Shown here piece by piece: positions 42,571 to 54,082 of a DNA stretch of 64,000 nt. Below the pieces are notes generated by a model. It was not told the origin of the DNA. It did no database searches and worked only from the letters and a program-made list of their open reading frames with translations. Each line of letters opens with the position of its first letter. The first letter of the stretch is position 1. The translations under genes and the position numbers were made by a program. The DNA is from Pseudonocardia benzenivorans CB1190 (GTDB taxonomy: Bacteria; Actinomycetota; Actinomycetes; Mycobacteriales; Pseudonocardiaceae), in the NCBI RefSeq assembly GCF_000196675.2, contig NC_015312.1:2914001-2978000 (forward strand), in the 5' to 3' direction.

Positions 42571-44420
42571 TGCCCGTCGCCCCGCCGCGGTCGCGTCCCG
42601 CAGGCGCCGCGCGCACCCCACCACCCCGACGCCCGCTCCCGCCACGCCAGTCCGGCGCGCGGCCGGGGGACCCGGCGCGCCGGCTGAAGATCGGCCGGTT
42701 GCTGCTCGTCGTGCTGCTCGGGTTGTCGCTGGTCAAGCTCGTCGGGGTGCAGACGATCCAGTCCGCGTCGCTCACGGCGTCGTCGGAGAAGCAGCGCACC
42801 ACCCGCATCCCGTTGCCCGCCGAGCGCGGCTCGATCCTCGACCGCAACGGCACCCCGCTGGCGTTCAGCACCGAGGCCGACGCGCTCACGACCAACCCAC
42901 GGCTGATCAACCAGCAGAAGGGCGCGGGTGCGGCGGCCTACAAGCAGCAGCTGGCCACCGCGGTCGCGGAGCGCACCGGAGGCGACCCCAACGCCCTGCT
43001 GGCGGCGCTGAACAGCGACAAGGGCTACGTCGTGCTCGCGCCGCTGGCCGACCCGGCCGCGGCCCGCGACCTGCAGGCCCGGTTCCCCGAGATCGCCGAG
43101 GAGAAGCGCGAGGCGCGTCAGTACCCCGGCGGCAGCCTGGCGGCCAACGTGATCGGCGCGGCGTCGTGGAACAGCGGCGACGGCAAGCTGACGGGCCTCG
43201 TCGGGCTGGAGAGCTCGCAGGACGCGCTGCTGTCGGGAACCGACGGCTACGAGGTCGTCGACACCGCCGAGGGCAGCTCGGCGATCATCCCCGGCACCAC
43301 CCGCGCGCAGCAGGCGGCCGTCCCCGGCTCCGACATCGAGCTGACGATCGACTCCGACATGCAGTACACGATCCAGCAGCAGCTGCAGGCCTACGTCACG
43401 AAGACGAAGGCCAAGGACGGCACGGCCGTCGTGCTCGACGCGAAGACCGGCGAGGTCCTCGCGCTGGCCAACAGCGACACGTTCGACCCGACGAACCTCG
43501 CGGGCGCGACCGCAGCGTCGATGGGCAACGAGGCCGTCACCACGCCCTACGAGCCCGGCTCGGTCAACAAGATCGTGACGATGTCGGCGGCGCTGGAGTC
43601 CGGCGTCGCCAAGCCCGACGACGTGCTCGACGTGCCCGGCAGCATCAAGGTCGCCGACCGGACGATCAACGACGCCTGGTCGCACGGGCTCGACCACTAC
43701 ACCCTGACCGGCGTGCTGGCGAAGTCGTCGAACGTCGGCACGATCATGACGGCGCAGAAGGTCGGCGAGGACCGCTTCTGGGACATGCTCAACCGCTACG
43801 GCCTGGGTCAGAAGACCGGCATCGGGCTGCCCGGCGAGAGCTCCGGGCGGGTGCCCCCGCGCGACCAGTGGTCGGGCTCGACGTTCGGCAACCTGCCGAT
43901 CGGGCAGGGCCTGTCGATGACGGTGCTGCAGATGGCCGGGATGTACCAGGCCGTCGCGAACGACGGCGTGCGCATCCCGCCACGGATCGTGGCCGCGACG
44001 ATCGGCCCGAACGGCGAGCGCACCGTGCCACCCCCGCCGCAGCCGGTGCAGGTCGTCTCGCCGCAGACCGCGGCGACGCTGCGGACGATGCTGACCGCGG
44101 TCACCCAGGACGCGAAGGGCGTGCAGCGGGGGACCGGCGCCGCGGCGGCCGTGCCGGGCTACCAGGTCGCGGGGAAGACGGGCACCGCGCAGCAGGTCAA
44201 CCCGGCCTGTGGCTGCTACGCGTCGTCGACCTACTGGATCACCTTCGCCGGCATGCTGCCCGCCCAGGACCCGCGGTTCGTCATCGGCATCATGCTCGAC
44301 GCGCCCGCGGGCGGGGCCTCCGCGGCGCCGCTGTTCCACGACATGGCGAGCTACATCGCCGCGCGCGAGCAGATCCCCGTGGGACCGCCTGCGCCCTACC
44401 AGGAGCTCGTCGCGCCCTGA
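42570..44420 (+). CDS. pbpB: Septal peptidoglycan transpeptidase PbpB (FtsI, class B PBP)
   Basis: Cross-links septal peptidoglycan outside the membrane. The 616-residue protein has a Pro/Arg-rich cytoplasmic tail, one TM helix (IGRLLLVVLLGLSLVKLVGV, about 41-60), the pedestal domain with ERGSILDRNGTPLAFS, and the transpeptidase domain: SVNK (catalytic Ser331, Lys334), SSN (386-388) and KTG (536-538). ATG 42570 starts on the last base of the ftsL stop codon. It is the penicillin target for division and a partner of FtsW. Confidence 0.96.
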   Translation: MPVAPPRSRPAGAARTPPPRRPLPPRQSGARPGDPARRLKIGRLLLVVLLGLSLVKLVGVQTIQSASLTASSEKQRTTRIPLPAERGSILDRNGTPLAFSTEADALTTNPRLINQQKGAGAAAYKQQLATAVAERTGGDPNALLAALNSDKGYVVLAPLADPAAARDLQARFPEIAEEKREARQYPGGSLAANVIGAASWNSGDGKLTGLVGLESSQDALLSGTDGYEVVDTAEGSSAIIPGTTRAQQAAVPGSDIELTIDSDMQYTIQQQLQAYVTKTKAKDGTAVVLDAKTGEVLALANSDTFDPTNLAGATAASMGNEAVTTPYEPGSVNKIVTMSAALESGVAKPDDVLDVPGSIKVADRTINDAWSHGLDHYTLTGVLAKSSNVGTIMTAQKVGEDRFWDMLNRYGLGQKTGIGLPGESSGRVPPRDQWSGSTFGNLPIGQGLSMTVLQMAGMYQAVANDGVRIPPRIVAATIGPNGERTVPPPPQPVQVVSPQTAATLRTMLTAVTQDAKGVQRGTGAAAAVPGYQVAGKTGTAQQVNPACGCYASSTYWITFAGMLPAQDPRFVIGIMLDAPAGGASAAPLFHDMASYIAAREQIPVGPPAPYQELVAP

Positions 44421-44719
44421 GCGGGAGCGAACCGGCCCCGGCCCCGGCCCGCGGCACGGCGACGGGTCACGCGGGTGCGCCCGCCGGTCCCGTCGGGTGC
44501 CGGCCGGGCCGGGGTGCGCGCCTGCCCGCCGACCAGCGACGACGCGTCGACCGTCGGTCGGCCGGCGGCGCCGACCGGCGCGCGACGGGGTCCGCGGCGG
44601 CGTCGGCACGCGGCCACCGGCACGCTGCCCGCGACCGGTGGCACGCGGGTCGTCGGCGGTGCCGGGCAGGTGGGCCGTGCCGTCGGGCCCGTCCGGGTGC
44701 GCCGGTAGCCTTCCGCGAC
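44421..44719. other. pbpB-murE intergenic region
   Basis: 299 bp of GC-rich sequence with several imperfect GGCC-type inverted repeats but no convincing gene. The leaderless murE promoter is at its end. M. tuberculosis has extra genes at this position. Confidence 0.55.
44706..44711 (+). promoter_or_regulatory. TANNNT -10 box, leaderless start of murE
   Basis: TAGCCT ends 8 nt before the GTG at 44720. It would start an internal transcript for murE to ftsQ. Confidence 0.55.
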
Positions 44720-46276
44720 GTGCCGCCCGCAAGCTCCCCCGTGACCGCCGCACCGCCGCGGCCCGATCACGTGCGGCCCGTCGACGTCGCGGTCCTCGCC
44801 GCCTCCGCCGACGCCGAGCTGCGCGACCCGGCCGCCGCGGTGCGCCCCGTGACCGGCGCGACCCTGCGCGCCTCCGACGTCCGCCCGGGCGACCTGTTCG
44901 CGGCGCTGCCCGGGTCCCGCGCCCACGGCGCGGACTTCACCGCCGCGGCGCTGGCCGCCGGTGCCGTCGCGATCCTCACCGACCCGGCCGGTGCCGCCCG
45001 CGAGGCGGTCGCGCAGGCCGCGGTGCCCGTCCTCGTGCACGAGGCGCCCCGCCGCGTCCTCGGCGACCTCGCCGCCCGCATCTACGGCGACCCCACCGCC
45101 CGGCTCGACGTCGTCGGTGTCACCGGGACCAGCGGCAAGACCACGGTCGGGCACATGCTCGAGGCGGGCCTCGCCGCGGGCGGCCGGGCCACCGGGCTGC
45201 TCGGCACCGTCACCACGCGCATCCGCGGCGCCGAGGCCCCGAGCCTGTTCACCACCCCCGAGTCGCCCGACCTGCAGGCGCTGTTCGCGGTGATGGCCGA
45301 GCGCGGCGTCACCGACGTCGCGATGGAGGTCTCCAGCCACGCGCTGGCGCTCGACCGGGTCGCCGGCACCCGGTTCTCCGTCGCGGCGTTCACCAACCTG
45401 TCGCAGGACCACCTCGACTTCCACCGCGACATGGACGACTACTTCGAGGCCAAGGCGCTGCTGTTCGACCCGTCGCGGCAGGGCGCCGCGCGCCGTCGCG
45501 TCGTGTGCGTCGACGACGAGTGGGGCCGTCGGCTCGCCGACCGCCACCCGGACGCGGTCACCGTCGCGACGACCGGCCCGGCCGACTGGACCGCGGAGTC
45601 GGTGCACCAGGACGACGACGGCACGCAGTCGTTCGTCGCCGCCCGGCCCGGCGGGACGGTCCCGGTGCGGCTGCGGCTGCCCGGCCGCTACAACGTCGCC
45701 AACGCGCTGGTGGCTCTCGCGTGCCTGGACGCGGCGGGCGTCCCCGCCGAGGTCGCGGCGCCGCGGCTGGCCGAGCTCGCCGTCCCGGGCCGGATGCAGC
45801 GCGTCGACGCGGGACAGGACTTCCTCGTCGTCGTCGACTACGCGCACAAGCCCGCCGCCGTCGGCGCGCTCCTGGCCGCGCTGCGCGGCCAGGTCGGCGG
45901 CCGGATCGTCACCGTCCTGGGCTGCGGCGGCGACCGCGACCGCGGCAAGCGGCCGCTGATGGGCGCGATCGCGGCGGCCGGGTCGGACCTGCTCGTCGTC
46001 ACCGACGACAACCCGCGCACCGAGGACCCGGCGGCCATCCGCCGGGCCGTGCGGGAGGGCGCGGAGGCCGAGCCGCGCCGTGGCGAGATCGTCGAGATCG
46101 GCGACCGGCGGGCGGCCATCGCCGCGGCCGTCGCGGCGGCCCGGCCCGGCGACGCGGTCGTCGTCGCGGGCAAGGGACACGAGAAGGGCCAGGAGATCGA
46201 CGGCGTGAAGCACCCGTTCGACGACGTCGACGAGGTACGGGCCGCACTGCGGTCCGCCGGCGGGGTGCACGGATGA
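44720..46276 (+). CDS. murE: UDP-MurNAc-tripeptide synthetase (meso-DAP-adding)
   Basis: Adds meso-diaminopimelate to UDP-MurNAc-dipeptide in the cytoplasm. The 518-residue Mur ligase has ATP-binding [37 protein letters not shown], a carbamylated-Lys region FEAKALLF and the DNPRTEDP motif, the hallmark of DAP specificity. The GTG at 44720 follows the TAGCCT box; the long open frame upstream is a non-coding extension. Its stop overlaps murF (ATGA). Confidence 0.96.
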   Translation: MPPASSPVTAAPPRPDHVRPVDVAVLAASADAELRDPAAAVRPVTGATLRASDVRPGDLFAALPGSRAHGADFTAAALAAGAVAILTDPAGAAREAVAQAAVPVLVHEAPRRVLGDLAARIYGDPTARLDVVGVTGTSGKTTVGHMLEAGLAAGGRATGLLGTVTTRIRGAEAPSLFTTPESPDLQALFAVMAERGVTDVAMEVSSHALALDRVAGTRFSVAAFTNLSQDHLDFHRDMDDYFEAKALLFDPSRQGAARRRVVCVDDEWGRRLADRHPDAVTVATTGPADWTAESVHQDDDGTQSFVAARPGGTVPVRLRLPGRYNVANALVALACLDAAGVPAEVAAPRLAELAVPGRMQRVDAGQDFLVVVDYAHKPAAVGALLAALRGQVGGRIVTVLGCGGDRDRGKRPLMGAIAAAGSDLLVVTDDNPRTEDPAAIRRAVREGAEAEPRRGEIVEIGDRRAAIAAAVAAARPGDAVVVAGKGHEKGQEIDGVKHPFDDVDEVRAALRSAGGVHG

Positions 46277-47739
46277 TCGAGATGCGGCTGGCCGACGTCG
46301 CCGCGGCGACCGGGGGCCGACTGCACCGTGCCTCCGGCGACGAGCGGGTCACCGCGGTCGAGTTCGACTCGCGCGCGATCGGCCCCGGTGGCCTGTTCCT
46401 CGCGTTGCCGGGCGAGCGGGTCGACGGGCACGACTTCGCCGCGGCGGCCGTCGCGGCCGGTGCTGCCGGGGTGCTGGCGGCCCGGGCCGTCGACGCGCCC
46501 GCGGTCGTGGTGCCGCCTGCCGAGGCCCGCTCCGGGGCGGGGACCTATCTCGCCGAGCACGACCCCGACGGTGCGGGCGCCGCGGTCCTCGCCGCGCTGG
46601 CCCGCCTGGCCCGGCACAACGTCGACGCCCTGACCGCCGGCGGGCCGCCGGGCCTCGCCGTCGTCGGGGTCACCGGCAGCTCTGGCAAGACCTCCACCAA
46701 GGACCTGCTGGCGGCCGTCCTCGCCCCGCTGGGCCCGACCGTCGCGCCCCCCGGGTCGTTCAACAACGAGCTGGGCCACCCGTGGACCGCGCTGCGTGCC
46801 GACGCCTCGACGCGCCATCTCGTGCTCGAGCTCTCGGCCCGCGGGCCCGGGCACATCGCCGCGCTGTGCCGGGTCGCGCCGCCGCGGATCGGGGTGGTCC
46901 TCAACGTCGGGCGCGCGCACCTGGGCGAGTTCGGCTCGCCGGAGGCGATCGCGCAGGCCAAGGGAGAGCTGGTCGAGGCGCTGCCCGCCGGCGGCGACGG
47001 CGGCGTCGCCGTCCTCAACGCCGACGACCCCGCCGTGATCGGGATGGCGCCGCGCACCGCCGCCCGGCTCGTCTCCGTGGGCCGGTCCGCGGGTGCGACG
47101 GTCCGCGCCGTCGACGTCGGCTCCGAGGCGGGCCGCGCCCGGTTCCGGCTCGTCTCGCCCGCCGGGGAGGCGGACGTCGCCTTGCGGCTGGTCGGGACCC
47201 ACCACGTCGGCAACGCGCTGGCCGCCGCCGCGGTCGCGCTCGAGCTGGGCGCGACGCCCGACTCCGTGGCCGCGTCGCTCGGTGCCGCCGGACCGGTGTC
47301 GCGCTGGCGCATGGAGGTGGCCGACCGGGCCGACGGCGTCACCGTCGTCAACGACGCCTACAACGCCAACCCGGAGTCCATGCGCGCCGCGCTCACCGCG
47401 CTCACCGACCTCGGCCGCGGCCGCCGGACCTGGGCGGTCCTCGGCCGGATGGCCGAGCTGGGGGCGCAGGAGGCCGCCGCGCACGCCGAGGTGGCCGCCG
47501 CGGCGGGCGAGCTGGGGGTGGGCACGCTCCTGGCCGTCGGAGAGCCCGGATACGGTTCGGCGGCACGGCACGTCGCCGACCCGGCCGCCGCGCTCGCGCT
47601 GCTGCGGGCGGAGGTCACCCCGGGCGACGTCGTCCTGGTGAAGGCGTCGCGCGCGGTCGGCCTCGACCGGGTCGCCGCCGCGCTCCTCGACGACCTGCGC
47701 CCCGACGATCGACAGGAGAACGAGCTGGTGTCCCGGTGA
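46273..47739 (+). CDS. murF: UDP-MurNAc-tripeptide:D-Ala-D-Ala ligase
   Basis: Completes the UDP-MurNAc-pentapeptide. The 488-residue ligase has [15 protein letters not shown], the P-loop [51 protein letters not shown] and [18 protein letters not shown] 46273 overlaps the murE stop. The end overlaps mraY (GTGA). Confidence 0.96.
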   Translation: MIEMRLADVAAATGGRLHRASGDERVTAVEFDSRAIGPGGLFLALPGERVDGHDFAAAAVAAGAAGVLAARAVDAPAVVVPPAEARSGAGTYLAEHDPDGAGAAVLAALARLARHNVDALTAGGPPGLAVVGVTGSSGKTSTKDLLAAVLAPLGPTVAPPGSFNNELGHPWTALRADASTRHLVLELSARGPGHIAALCRVAPPRIGVVLNVGRAHLGEFGSPEAIAQAKGELVEALPAGGDGGVAVLNADDPAVIGMAPRTAARLVSVGRSAGATVRAVDVGSEAGRARFRLVSPAGEADVALRLVGTHHVGNALAAAAVALELGATPDSVAASLGAAGPVSRWRMEVADRADGVTVVNDAYNANPESMRAALTALTDLGRGRRTWAVLGRMAELGAQEAAAHAEVAAAAGELGVGTLLAVGEPGYGSAARHVADPAAALALLRAEVTPGDVVLVKASRAVGLDRVAAALLDDLRPDDRQENELVSR

Positions 47740-48806
47740 GGAGCGTCTTCGTCGCCGCCGGTATCGCGTTGGCGGTGTCCATCCTGCTGACGCCGTACCT
47801 GATCCGGTTCTTCGCCCGGCAGGGGTTCGGCCAGGAGATCCGTGCCGACGGCCCCGCCAGCCACAAGAGCAAGCGCGGGACGCCGACGATGGGCGGCGTC
47901 GCGATCATCCTGGCGCTGTGGATCGGCTACCTCGGCGCGCACCTGCTCAGCGGGGAGCCGATGACCGCGTCGGCACTGCTGGTGCTGATGCTCACCACGG
48001 CGCTGGGCCTCGTCGGGTTCCTCGACGACTTCATCAAGATCCGCCGCCACCGCAACCTCGGCCTCAACAAGACGTCCAAGCTCGTCGGCCAGCTGCTGAC
48101 GGCGGTCGTCTTCGCGATCCTCGCGCTGCGCTTCGCCAACGCGCGCAACCTCACCCCGGCGTCCGACCAGCTCTCGTTCGTCCGCGAGATCGCGGTGCTG
48201 AGCTTCGGGTCCATCGGGTTCGTCATCTTCTGCTACCTCGTCGTGTCGGCCTGGTCCAACGCGGTCAACCTCACCGACGGCCTCGACGGGCTCGCCGCAG
48301 GCACGTCGGCGATGGTGCTGGGCACCTACACGATCATCGGCTTCTGGCAGTTCCGGAACAGCTGCGCGCTGACCGCGGCGGCCGGCTGCTACGAGGTCCG
48401 CGACCCGCTCGACGTCGCGGTGGTCGCCGCCGCGGCCATGGGCGCGTGCATCGGGTTCCTGTGGTGGAACGCCGCGCCCGCGCGGATCTTCATGGGCGAC
48501 ACCGGCTCCCTCGCCCTCGGCGGCCTGCTCGCCGGCCTCTCGATGGTCACCCGCACCGAGCTGCTGCTCATCGTCATCGGCGGTGTGTTCGTCGTCGAGA
48601 TCCTGTCGGTGGCGCTGCAGATCGTCGTCTTCCGCACGACGCGACGACGGCTGTTCCGGATGGCGCCCTTCCACCACCACTTCGAGCTGGCCGGCTGGGC
48701 GGAGACGACCGTCATCATCCGGTTCTGGCTGCTCGCGGCGATGTGTGCGGCGCTGGGCCTGGGGCTGTTCTACAGCGAGTGGCTGACGGCCTCGGCGGGG
48801 GTCTAG
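47736..48806 (+). CDS. mraY: Phospho-MurNAc-pentapeptide translocase
   Basis: Transfers phospho-MurNAc-pentapeptide to undecaprenyl phosphate, forming lipid I. The 356-residue integral membrane protein has about ten TM helices, [17 protein letters not shown] near the start, [21 protein letters not shown] (catalytic Asp pair), [28 protein letters not shown] and [10 protein letters not shown] (His motif). GTG 47736 overlaps the murF stop. Confidence 0.96.
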   Translation: MRSVFVAAGIALAVSILLTPYLIRFFARQGFGQEIRADGPASHKSKRGTPTMGGVAIILALWIGYLGAHLLSGEPMTASALLVLMLTTALGLVGFLDDFIKIRRHRNLGLNKTSKLVGQLLTAVVFAILALRFANARNLTPASDQLSFVREIAVLSFGSIGFVIFCYLVVSAWSNAVNLTDGLDGLAAGTSAMVLGTYTIIGFWQFRNSCALTAAAGCYEVRDPLDVAVVAAAAMGACIGFLWWNAAPARIFMGDTGSLALGGLLAGLSMVTRTELLLIVIGGVFVVEILSVALQIVVFRTTRRRLFRMAPFHHHFELAGWAETTVIIRFWLLAAMCAALGLGLFYSEWLTASAGV

Positions 48807-50203
48807 TGGCTGCCCGCGGGCCCGCTCCCGACCCGGTGCGCGGACGCCGGGTCGTCGTCGCCGGTGCCGGCGTGTCGGGGCTGGCGGCCGCCGAGGTGCT
48901 GGTCGCGCACGGCGCCGACGTCGTCGTCACCGACGACTCGCCCGAGCGCCTGACCGACCTGCCCGTCGGCGCCCGGGCCGGCGAGGGGCTGCCGCAGGCG
49001 CACCTCGACGGGGCGGAGCTCGTCGTCAGCAGTCCCGGGCTGCGGCCCGACCATCCCCTCGTGGCGGCCACCGCCGCGCGGGGGATCGAGCTGATCGGCG
49101 AGCCCGAGCTGGCCTGGCGCCTCGGCGCGGCCACGGCCGCGCCGCCGCGCTGGCTCGTCGTCACGGGCACCAACGGCAAGACCACCACGACCAGCATGCT
49201 CGCCGCCGTCCTCGCCGCCGCCGGCGAGGACGCGGTGGCCTGCGGCAACATCGGGCTGCCCGTCGTCTCTGCGGTCGAGGCCGGCCACCGGGTGCTCGCC
49301 GTCGAGCTCTCCAGCTTCCAGCTGCACCGCTCGCCCTCCGTGCGGCCCGACGCGGGCGTCGTCCTCAACGTCGCGGAGGACCACCTCGACTGGCACGGCG
49401 GCATGACCGCCTACGCCGCGGCCAAGGCCCGTGCGCTCGTCGGCGCGGTCGCCGTCGCGTGTGTCGACGACCCGCGCGCCGCGACGCTGCTCGCCGCGGC
49501 GCCCGCGGCCCGCAAGGTCGCGGTGACCCTCGGTGAGCCGGGCCCCGGCGAGCTCGGGATCGTCGGGGGAGTGCTGGTCGACCGGGCGTTCGGTCCGTCC
49601 GCGGTCGACCTCGTCGACGCCGCCGCGATCACGCCCGGCGGCCCGCCCGGGCTCACCGACGCGCTGGCCGCCGCCGCGCTCGCCCGCGCGCACGGGGTCG
49701 CCGCCGGGGCCGTCGCGGCCGGGCTCGGCGGGTTCGCGCCCGGGCCGCACCGCGCCGAGGTGGTCGGGACGGTCGGCGGGATCGACTGGGTCGACGACTC
49801 GAAGGCCACCAACCCCCACGCCGCCGACGCCTCGCTCGCCGCCCGCGAGGGCAGGCGCGTCGTGTGGATCGTGGGTGGACTGCTCAAGGGGGCCTCGGTC
49901 GACGACCTCGTCGCCCGCCGGGCCCCCGGCCTCGCGGGGGCCGTCGTCATCGGCACCGACCGCGCCGAGATCGTCGCGGCCCTCGCGCGACACGCGCCCG
50001 ATCTCCCCGTCGCCGAGGTCGACTCGGGCGACGATGAGCCCATGACGACCGCCGTGCGCCGCGCCGCCGCCCTCGCCCGACCGGGCGACGTCGTCCTCCT
50101 CGCCCCGGCCGCCGCGTCGATGGACCAGTTCCGCGACTACGCGCACCGCGGCCGGGCGTTCGCCGACGCCGTGCGTGCCCTCACCGCGGGGGCGCCCCGG
50201 TGA
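48806..50203 (+). CDS. murD: UDP-MurNAc-L-Ala:D-Glu ligase
   Basis: Adds D-glutamate to UDP-MurNAc-L-Ala. The 465-residue ligase has an N-terminal Rossmann start [30 protein letters not shown]-loop [42 protein letters not shown] and [10 protein letters not shown]. The GTG shares one base with the mraY stop (TAGTG). The stop overlaps ftsW. Confidence 0.95.
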   Translation: MAARGPAPDPVRGRRVVVAGAGVSGLAAAEVLVAHGADVVVTDDSPERLTDLPVGARAGEGLPQAHLDGAELVVSSPGLRPDHPLVAATAARGIELIGEPELAWRLGAATAAPPRWLVVTGTNGKTTTTSMLAAVLAAAGEDAVACGNIGLPVVSAVEAGHRVLAVELSSFQLHRSPSVRPDAGVVLNVAEDHLDWHGGMTAYAAAKARALVGAVAVACVDDPRAATLLAAAPAARKVAVTLGEPGPGELGIVGGVLVDRAFGPSAVDLVDAAAITPGGPPGLTDALAAAALARAHGVAAGAVAAGLGGFAPGPHRAEVVGTVGGIDWVDDSKATNPHAADASLAAREGRRVVWIVGGLLKGASVDDLVARRAPGLAGAVVIGTDRAEIVAALARHAPDLPVAEVDSGDDEPMTTAVRRAAALARPGDVVLLAPAAASMDQFRDYAHRGRAFADAVRALTAGAPR

Positions 50204-51573
50204 GCCCGGCCGAGCGCGTCGCCCCGGGCACCGGTGCAGCCGGCACCCGGGCAGCGGGCACCGGGGTCCGGACCGCGAAGGGCCGGCGCAGCGCCCGGGC
50301 CGACCTCAACGGGGCCCGGGCCGCCGTCGGGCGCGCCGGGACGGCGCTCGCCCAGTGGCTGCGCCGCCCGCTCACGTCGCTGCACCTGATCCTCGGCGTC
50401 TTCGGCCTGCTCACGACGTTCGGCCTGGTCATGGTGCTGTCCGCGTCGTCGGTCGAGTCGCTGACCTCCGACGGCTCGTCGTACTCGGTGTTCACCCGCC
50501 AGGTCCTGTTCTGCGCGGTCGGCCTGGTCGTGTTCTACGTCGGCCTGCGGATCAAGCCCAGGACGCTGCGCGCGCTCTCCCCGCTGCTGCTGATCGTCTG
50601 CGCCGTGCTGCTGGCCGCGGTCCTGGTGCCGGGGCTGGGCACCGTGCGCGGTGGCTCGCGATCCTGGTTCACCCTGGGCCCCTTCGCGTTCCAGCCCGGC
50701 GAGCCGGCCAAGGTCGCGCTCGCGCTGTGGGGTGCGCACGTGCTGGTGCTGCGTCGCAAGGTGATGCACCGGTGGAAGCACGCCCTGCTGCCCGTCGTCC
50801 CGGTCGCGCTCGTCCTCGCGACGCTGCTCGTGCTCGAGCCCGACCTGGGCACGACCGTGTCACTGGGCATCGTGCTCATCGCGCTGCTCTACTTCGCCGG
50901 GGCGCGCGGCCGGCTGCTCGTCGCGCTGGCCGGCGGCGGCCTGGCCGGCGCGGTGATCCTCGGTCTGACGGCGGGCTACCGGCAGAGCCGCATCACGTCG
51001 TTCCTCTCGGCGGGATCCGACCCGCTCGGTCCCGGCTACCAGGCCACGCAGGCGCTGTACTCGCTGGCCGACGGCGGCCTCTTCGGCGTCGGGCTCGGCC
51101 AGGGCCGGGCCAAGTGGAGCTACCTGCCCAACGCGCACAACGACTTCATCTTCGCGATCATCGGCGAGGAGCTGGGCTTCATCGGGGCCTTCGCCGTCCT
51201 CGCGCTGTTCGCGGTGCTCGCCTACACGGGCCTGCGGATCGCGACCCGCAGCGCCGACCCGTGGCTGCGGCTCGTCTGCGCGACGCTGACCGCGTGGATG
51301 GTGTCGCAGGCGGCGATCAACATCGGCTACGTCGTGGGCCTGCTCCCGGTGACCGGGCTGCAGCTGCCCCTGATCTCGTCCGGAGGCACCTCGCTGGTGA
51401 TCACCATGTTCGCGTTCGGCGTGCTGGCCAACGCCGCCCGACACGAGCCGGAGGCGGTCGCGGTGCTGCGCAACGGCGGCCAGGGCCGCATCGCGCGGCT
51501 GCTGCGGCTGCCCGCCCCCGAGCCCTACCGTGCGCCCGCGCCGCGCACCCCGGCCCAGCGGGTCCGACGATGA
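50200..51573 (+). CDS. ftsW: Septal peptidoglycan glycosyltransferase FtsW (SEDS)
   Basis: Polymerises lipid II at the septum with PbpB. The 457-residue SEDS protein has a ~65-residue Ala/Gly/Arg-rich cytoplasmic N-terminus, ten TM helices, the LEPDLGTT motif with the catalytic Asp, [21 protein letters not shown] and the terminal [24 protein letters not shown] 50200 overlaps the murD stop; the end overlaps murG (ATGA). Confidence 0.96.
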   Translation: MSPAERVAPGTGAAGTRAAGTGVRTAKGRRSARADLNGARAAVGRAGTALAQWLRRPLTSLHLILGVFGLLTTFGLVMVLSASSVESLTSDGSSYSVFTRQVLFCAVGLVVFYVGLRIKPRTLRALSPLLLIVCAVLLAAVLVPGLGTVRGGSRSWFTLGPFAFQPGEPAKVALALWGAHVLVLRRKVMHRWKHALLPVVPVALVLATLLVLEPDLGTTVSLGIVLIALLYFAGARGRLLVALAGGGLAGAVILGLTAGYRQSRITSFLSAGSDPLGPGYQATQALYSLADGGLFGVGLGQGRAKWSYLPNAHNDFIFAIIGEELGFIGAFAVLALFAVLAYTGLRIATRSADPWLRLVCATLTAWMVSQAAINIGYVVGLLPVTGLQLPLISSGGTSLVITMFAFGVLANAARHEPEAVAVLRNGGQGRIARLLRLPAPEPYRAPAPRTPAQRVRR

Positions 51574-52655
51574 CCGCGCTGTCGGTCGTCGTCGCGGGCG
51601 GGGGAAGCGCCGGGCACATCGAGCCCGCCCTCGCCTTCGCCGACGCGGTGCGCCGCGAACACCCCGACGCCCTCGTCACCGCGCTGGGCACCGAGCGCGG
51701 CCTCGACACCCGGCTCATCCCCGCGCGCGGCTACCCGCTGCGGCTGATCCCGCCGGTTCCCTTGCCGCGCAAGCCGAGCAAGGACCTCCTGCGGCTGCCG
51801 GGCCGGGTCCGGACGGCGGTCGGGACCGTCCGGGAGGTGCTGCGCGACGTCGACGCGGACGTGGTCGTCGGGTTCGGCGGTTACGTCGCGCTGCCCGCCT
51901 ACCTGGGCGCCCGGGGCCGGGTGCCCGTCGTCGTGCACGAGGCCAACGCCCGGGCCGGGCTGGCCAACAAGGTCGGCGCGCGGTTCGCCGCGGCCGTCGC
52001 CACCGCCGTCGCGGGGACCGGCCTGCCGCACGAGCAGGTCGTCGGGATGCCGCTGCGGCGCAGCATCACCGGCCTCGACCGGGCGGCGCTGCGCGCCGAG
52101 GGCCGGGCCCACTTCGGGTTGCCGGCCGACGGGCCCGTCCTCCTGGTGTTCGGCGGTTCGCAGGGCGCCCGGACGCTCAACACGGCGGTGGCCGACGCCC
52201 TGCCCGGGCTCGCGTCGGCCGGCATCGCGGTCCTGCACGCCCACGGCGCGACCGGCACACCGGGCCCCGAGACGCCCGGCTACGTCCCGCTGCCCTACAT
52301 CGAGCGGATGGACCTCGCCTACGCCGCCGCCGACGCCGTCCTCGGCCGCTGCGGCATGACGACGGTCTCCGAGGTCACCGCCGTCGGGCTGCCCGCGCTG
52401 TACGTGCCGCTGCCGCACGGCAACGGCGAGCAGGAGCTCAACGCGCGCCCCGTCGTCGCCGCCGGTGGCGGGATCCTCGTGCCCGACGCCGAAGCCACCG
52501 GTGACCGTGTCCTGGCGGAGCTGGTGCCGCTGCTGCGCGATCCGCAGCGGCTCGCGGCCATGGGTGCGGCCGCGCGGGCGTCGGGACACGCCGACGCCGA
52601 CGAGCGGCTGGCCCGCATCGCGGTCGGGGTGGCGGAGCGGGCGGGGTCACGATGA
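51570..52655 (+). CDS. murG: Lipid II synthase (UDP-GlcNAc transferase) MurG
   Basis: Adds GlcNAc to lipid I, forming lipid II at the inner membrane face. The 361-residue GT-B enzyme has [21 protein letters not shown] (first glycine loop; His18), [48 protein letters not shown] and [34 protein letters not shown] (UDP-GlcNAc site; the usual Ala-Gly of RAGA is Cys-Gly here). ATG 51570 overlaps the ftsW stop. Confidence 0.95.
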   Translation: MTALSVVVAGGGSAGHIEPALAFADAVRREHPDALVTALGTERGLDTRLIPARGYPLRLIPPVPLPRKPSKDLLRLPGRVRTAVGTVREVLRDVDADVVVGFGGYVALPAYLGARGRVPVVVHEANARAGLANKVGARFAAAVATAVAGTGLPHEQVVGMPLRRSITGLDRAALRAEGRAHFGLPADGPVLLVFGGSQGARTLNTAVADALPGLASAGIAVLHAHGATGTPGPETPGYVPLPYIERMDLAYAAADAVLGRCGMTTVSEVTAVGLPALYVPLPHGNGEQELNARPVVAAGGGILVPDAEATGDRVLAELVPLLRDPQRLAAMGAAARASGHADADERLARIAVGVAERAGSR

Positions 52656-54082
52656 GCGGTCCTCTGCTGGGCGAGCGCGTCCACCTCATCGGCATCGGCG
52701 GCGCCGGGATGAGCGGCATCGCGCGCATCCTGCTGGCCCGCGGGGTGGCCGTGTCGGGGTCGGACGCCAAGGACTCCCGCACCGTCATGGCGCTGCGCGC
52801 CCTCGGCGCCGAGGTCGCACTCGGGCACGACGCCGCGAATCTCGACCTGCTCGGCGGCCCGCCCACGGTCGTGGTGTCCACCGCGATCCGCGAGACCAAC
52901 CCCGAGCTCGCCGCCGCCCGCGAACGGGGCCTGCTCGTCGTGCACCGGGCCGACGCGCTGGCCGACCTCACCACGGGCCGTCGCGTCGCCGCGGTCGCCG
53001 GGACCCACGGCAAGACCTCGACCAGCTCGATGCTCACCGTCGCGCTCCAGCACTGCCGGCTCGACCCGTCGTTCGCGATCGGGGGCGACCTCGCCGCGTC
53101 CGGTGCCGGGGCCCACCACGGTGGCGGCGACGTGTTCGTCGTCGAAGCAGACGAGAGCGACGGGTCCTTCACCGCCTACGCCCCCGAGGTCGCCGTCGTC
53201 ACCAACGTCGAGCCCGACCACCTCGACCACCACGGCACAGAGGAGGCCTACCGGGCCGTCTTCGAGGCGTTCGTCGGGCGGATCGCGGAGAAGGGGACGC
53301 TCGTCGTCTGTGCCGACGACGCCGGCGCGGCCGCGCTGGGGGAGCAGGCCGAGGCGCGCGGGCTCACCGTCCGCCGCTACGGCCGCACCGCGACCGGCCC
53401 TGATGACGCCGTCCTGCTCGACCACGTGCCCGACGGGCCCGGCGCCCGGATGCGCGCCCGACACCGCGACGCCGAGCTCGCGGTGCGGCTGGCCGTACCC
53501 GGCGAGCACATGGCCCTCAACGCGCTCGCCGCGCTGCTCGCCGGTGTCGAGCTGGGTGCGCCCGTCGACGGGCTGCTCGCCGGCCTGGCGGAGTTCGACG
53601 GGGTGCGCCGCCGCTTCGAGTTCAAGGGCCGCGCGGCCGGTGTCGCGGTGTACGACGACTACGCCCACCACCCGACAGAGGTCGCCGCCACGCTGCGTGC
53701 CGCGCGGTCGGTCGCCGGACCGACCGGGCGCGTCGTCGTGGCGTTCCAGCCGCACCTCTACTCCCGCACCCGGCTGTTCGCCACCGAGTTCGGACGGGCG
53801 CTGGCCCTGGCCGACGAGGTCGTCGTGCTCGACGTCTACGGCGCGCGCGAGGACCCGGAGCCCGGCGTGACCGGCGCGCTCGTCGCCGACGCCGTCACGC
53901 TCCCGCCGCAGGTCGTGCACCACGTCCCGAGCTGGTCGCAGGTGCCGGCGGTGCTGGCCCGCCTCGCCCGCCCCGGCGACCTGGTCCTGACCATGGGCGC
54001 CGGTGACGTCACCGTCCTGGGCCCCGAGGTGCTCCGCGAGCTCGAGGAGCCCGAGGACGGCCCCCGCGGGGACGGCGGGTGA
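52652..54082 (+). CDS. murC: UDP-MurNAc:L-alanine ligase
   Basis: Starts the peptide stem by adding L-Ala to UDP-MurNAc. The 476-residue ligase has [19 protein letters not shown]-loop [58 protein letters not shown] and TMGAGDV near the C-terminus. ATG 52652 overlaps the murG stop; the end overlaps ftsQ (GTGA). Confidence 0.96.
   Translation: MSGPLLGERVHLIGIGGAGMSGIARILLARGVAVSGSDAKDSRTVMALRALGAEVALGHDAANLDLLGGPPTVVVSTAIRETNPELAAARERGLLVVHRADALADLTTGRRVAAVAGTHGKTSTSSMLTVALQHCRLDPSFAIGGDLAASGAGAHHGGGDVFVVEADESDGSFTAYAPEVAVVTNVEPDHLDHHGTEEAYRAVFEAFVGRIAEKGTLVVCADDAGAAALGEQAEARGLTVRRYGRTATGPDDAVLLDHVPDGPGARMRARHRDAELAVRLAVPGEHMALNALAALLAGVELGAPVDGLLAGLAEFDGVRRRFEFKGRAAGVAVYDDYAHHPTEVAATLRAARSVAGPTGRVVVAFQPHLYSRTRLFATEFGRALALADEVVVLDVYGAREDPEPGVTGALVADAVTLPPQVVHHVPSWSQVPAVLARLARPGDLVLTMGAGDVTVLGPEVLRELEEPEDGPRGDGG

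Noticed and set aside
41634..44420. FtsL-PbpB as a genuine natural fusion protein
   Set aside because: The middle of the fused frame is Arg-rich and unlike any domain, while the next frame has a sensible FtsL tail with its stop touching the pbpB ATG. A one-base insertion is simpler.
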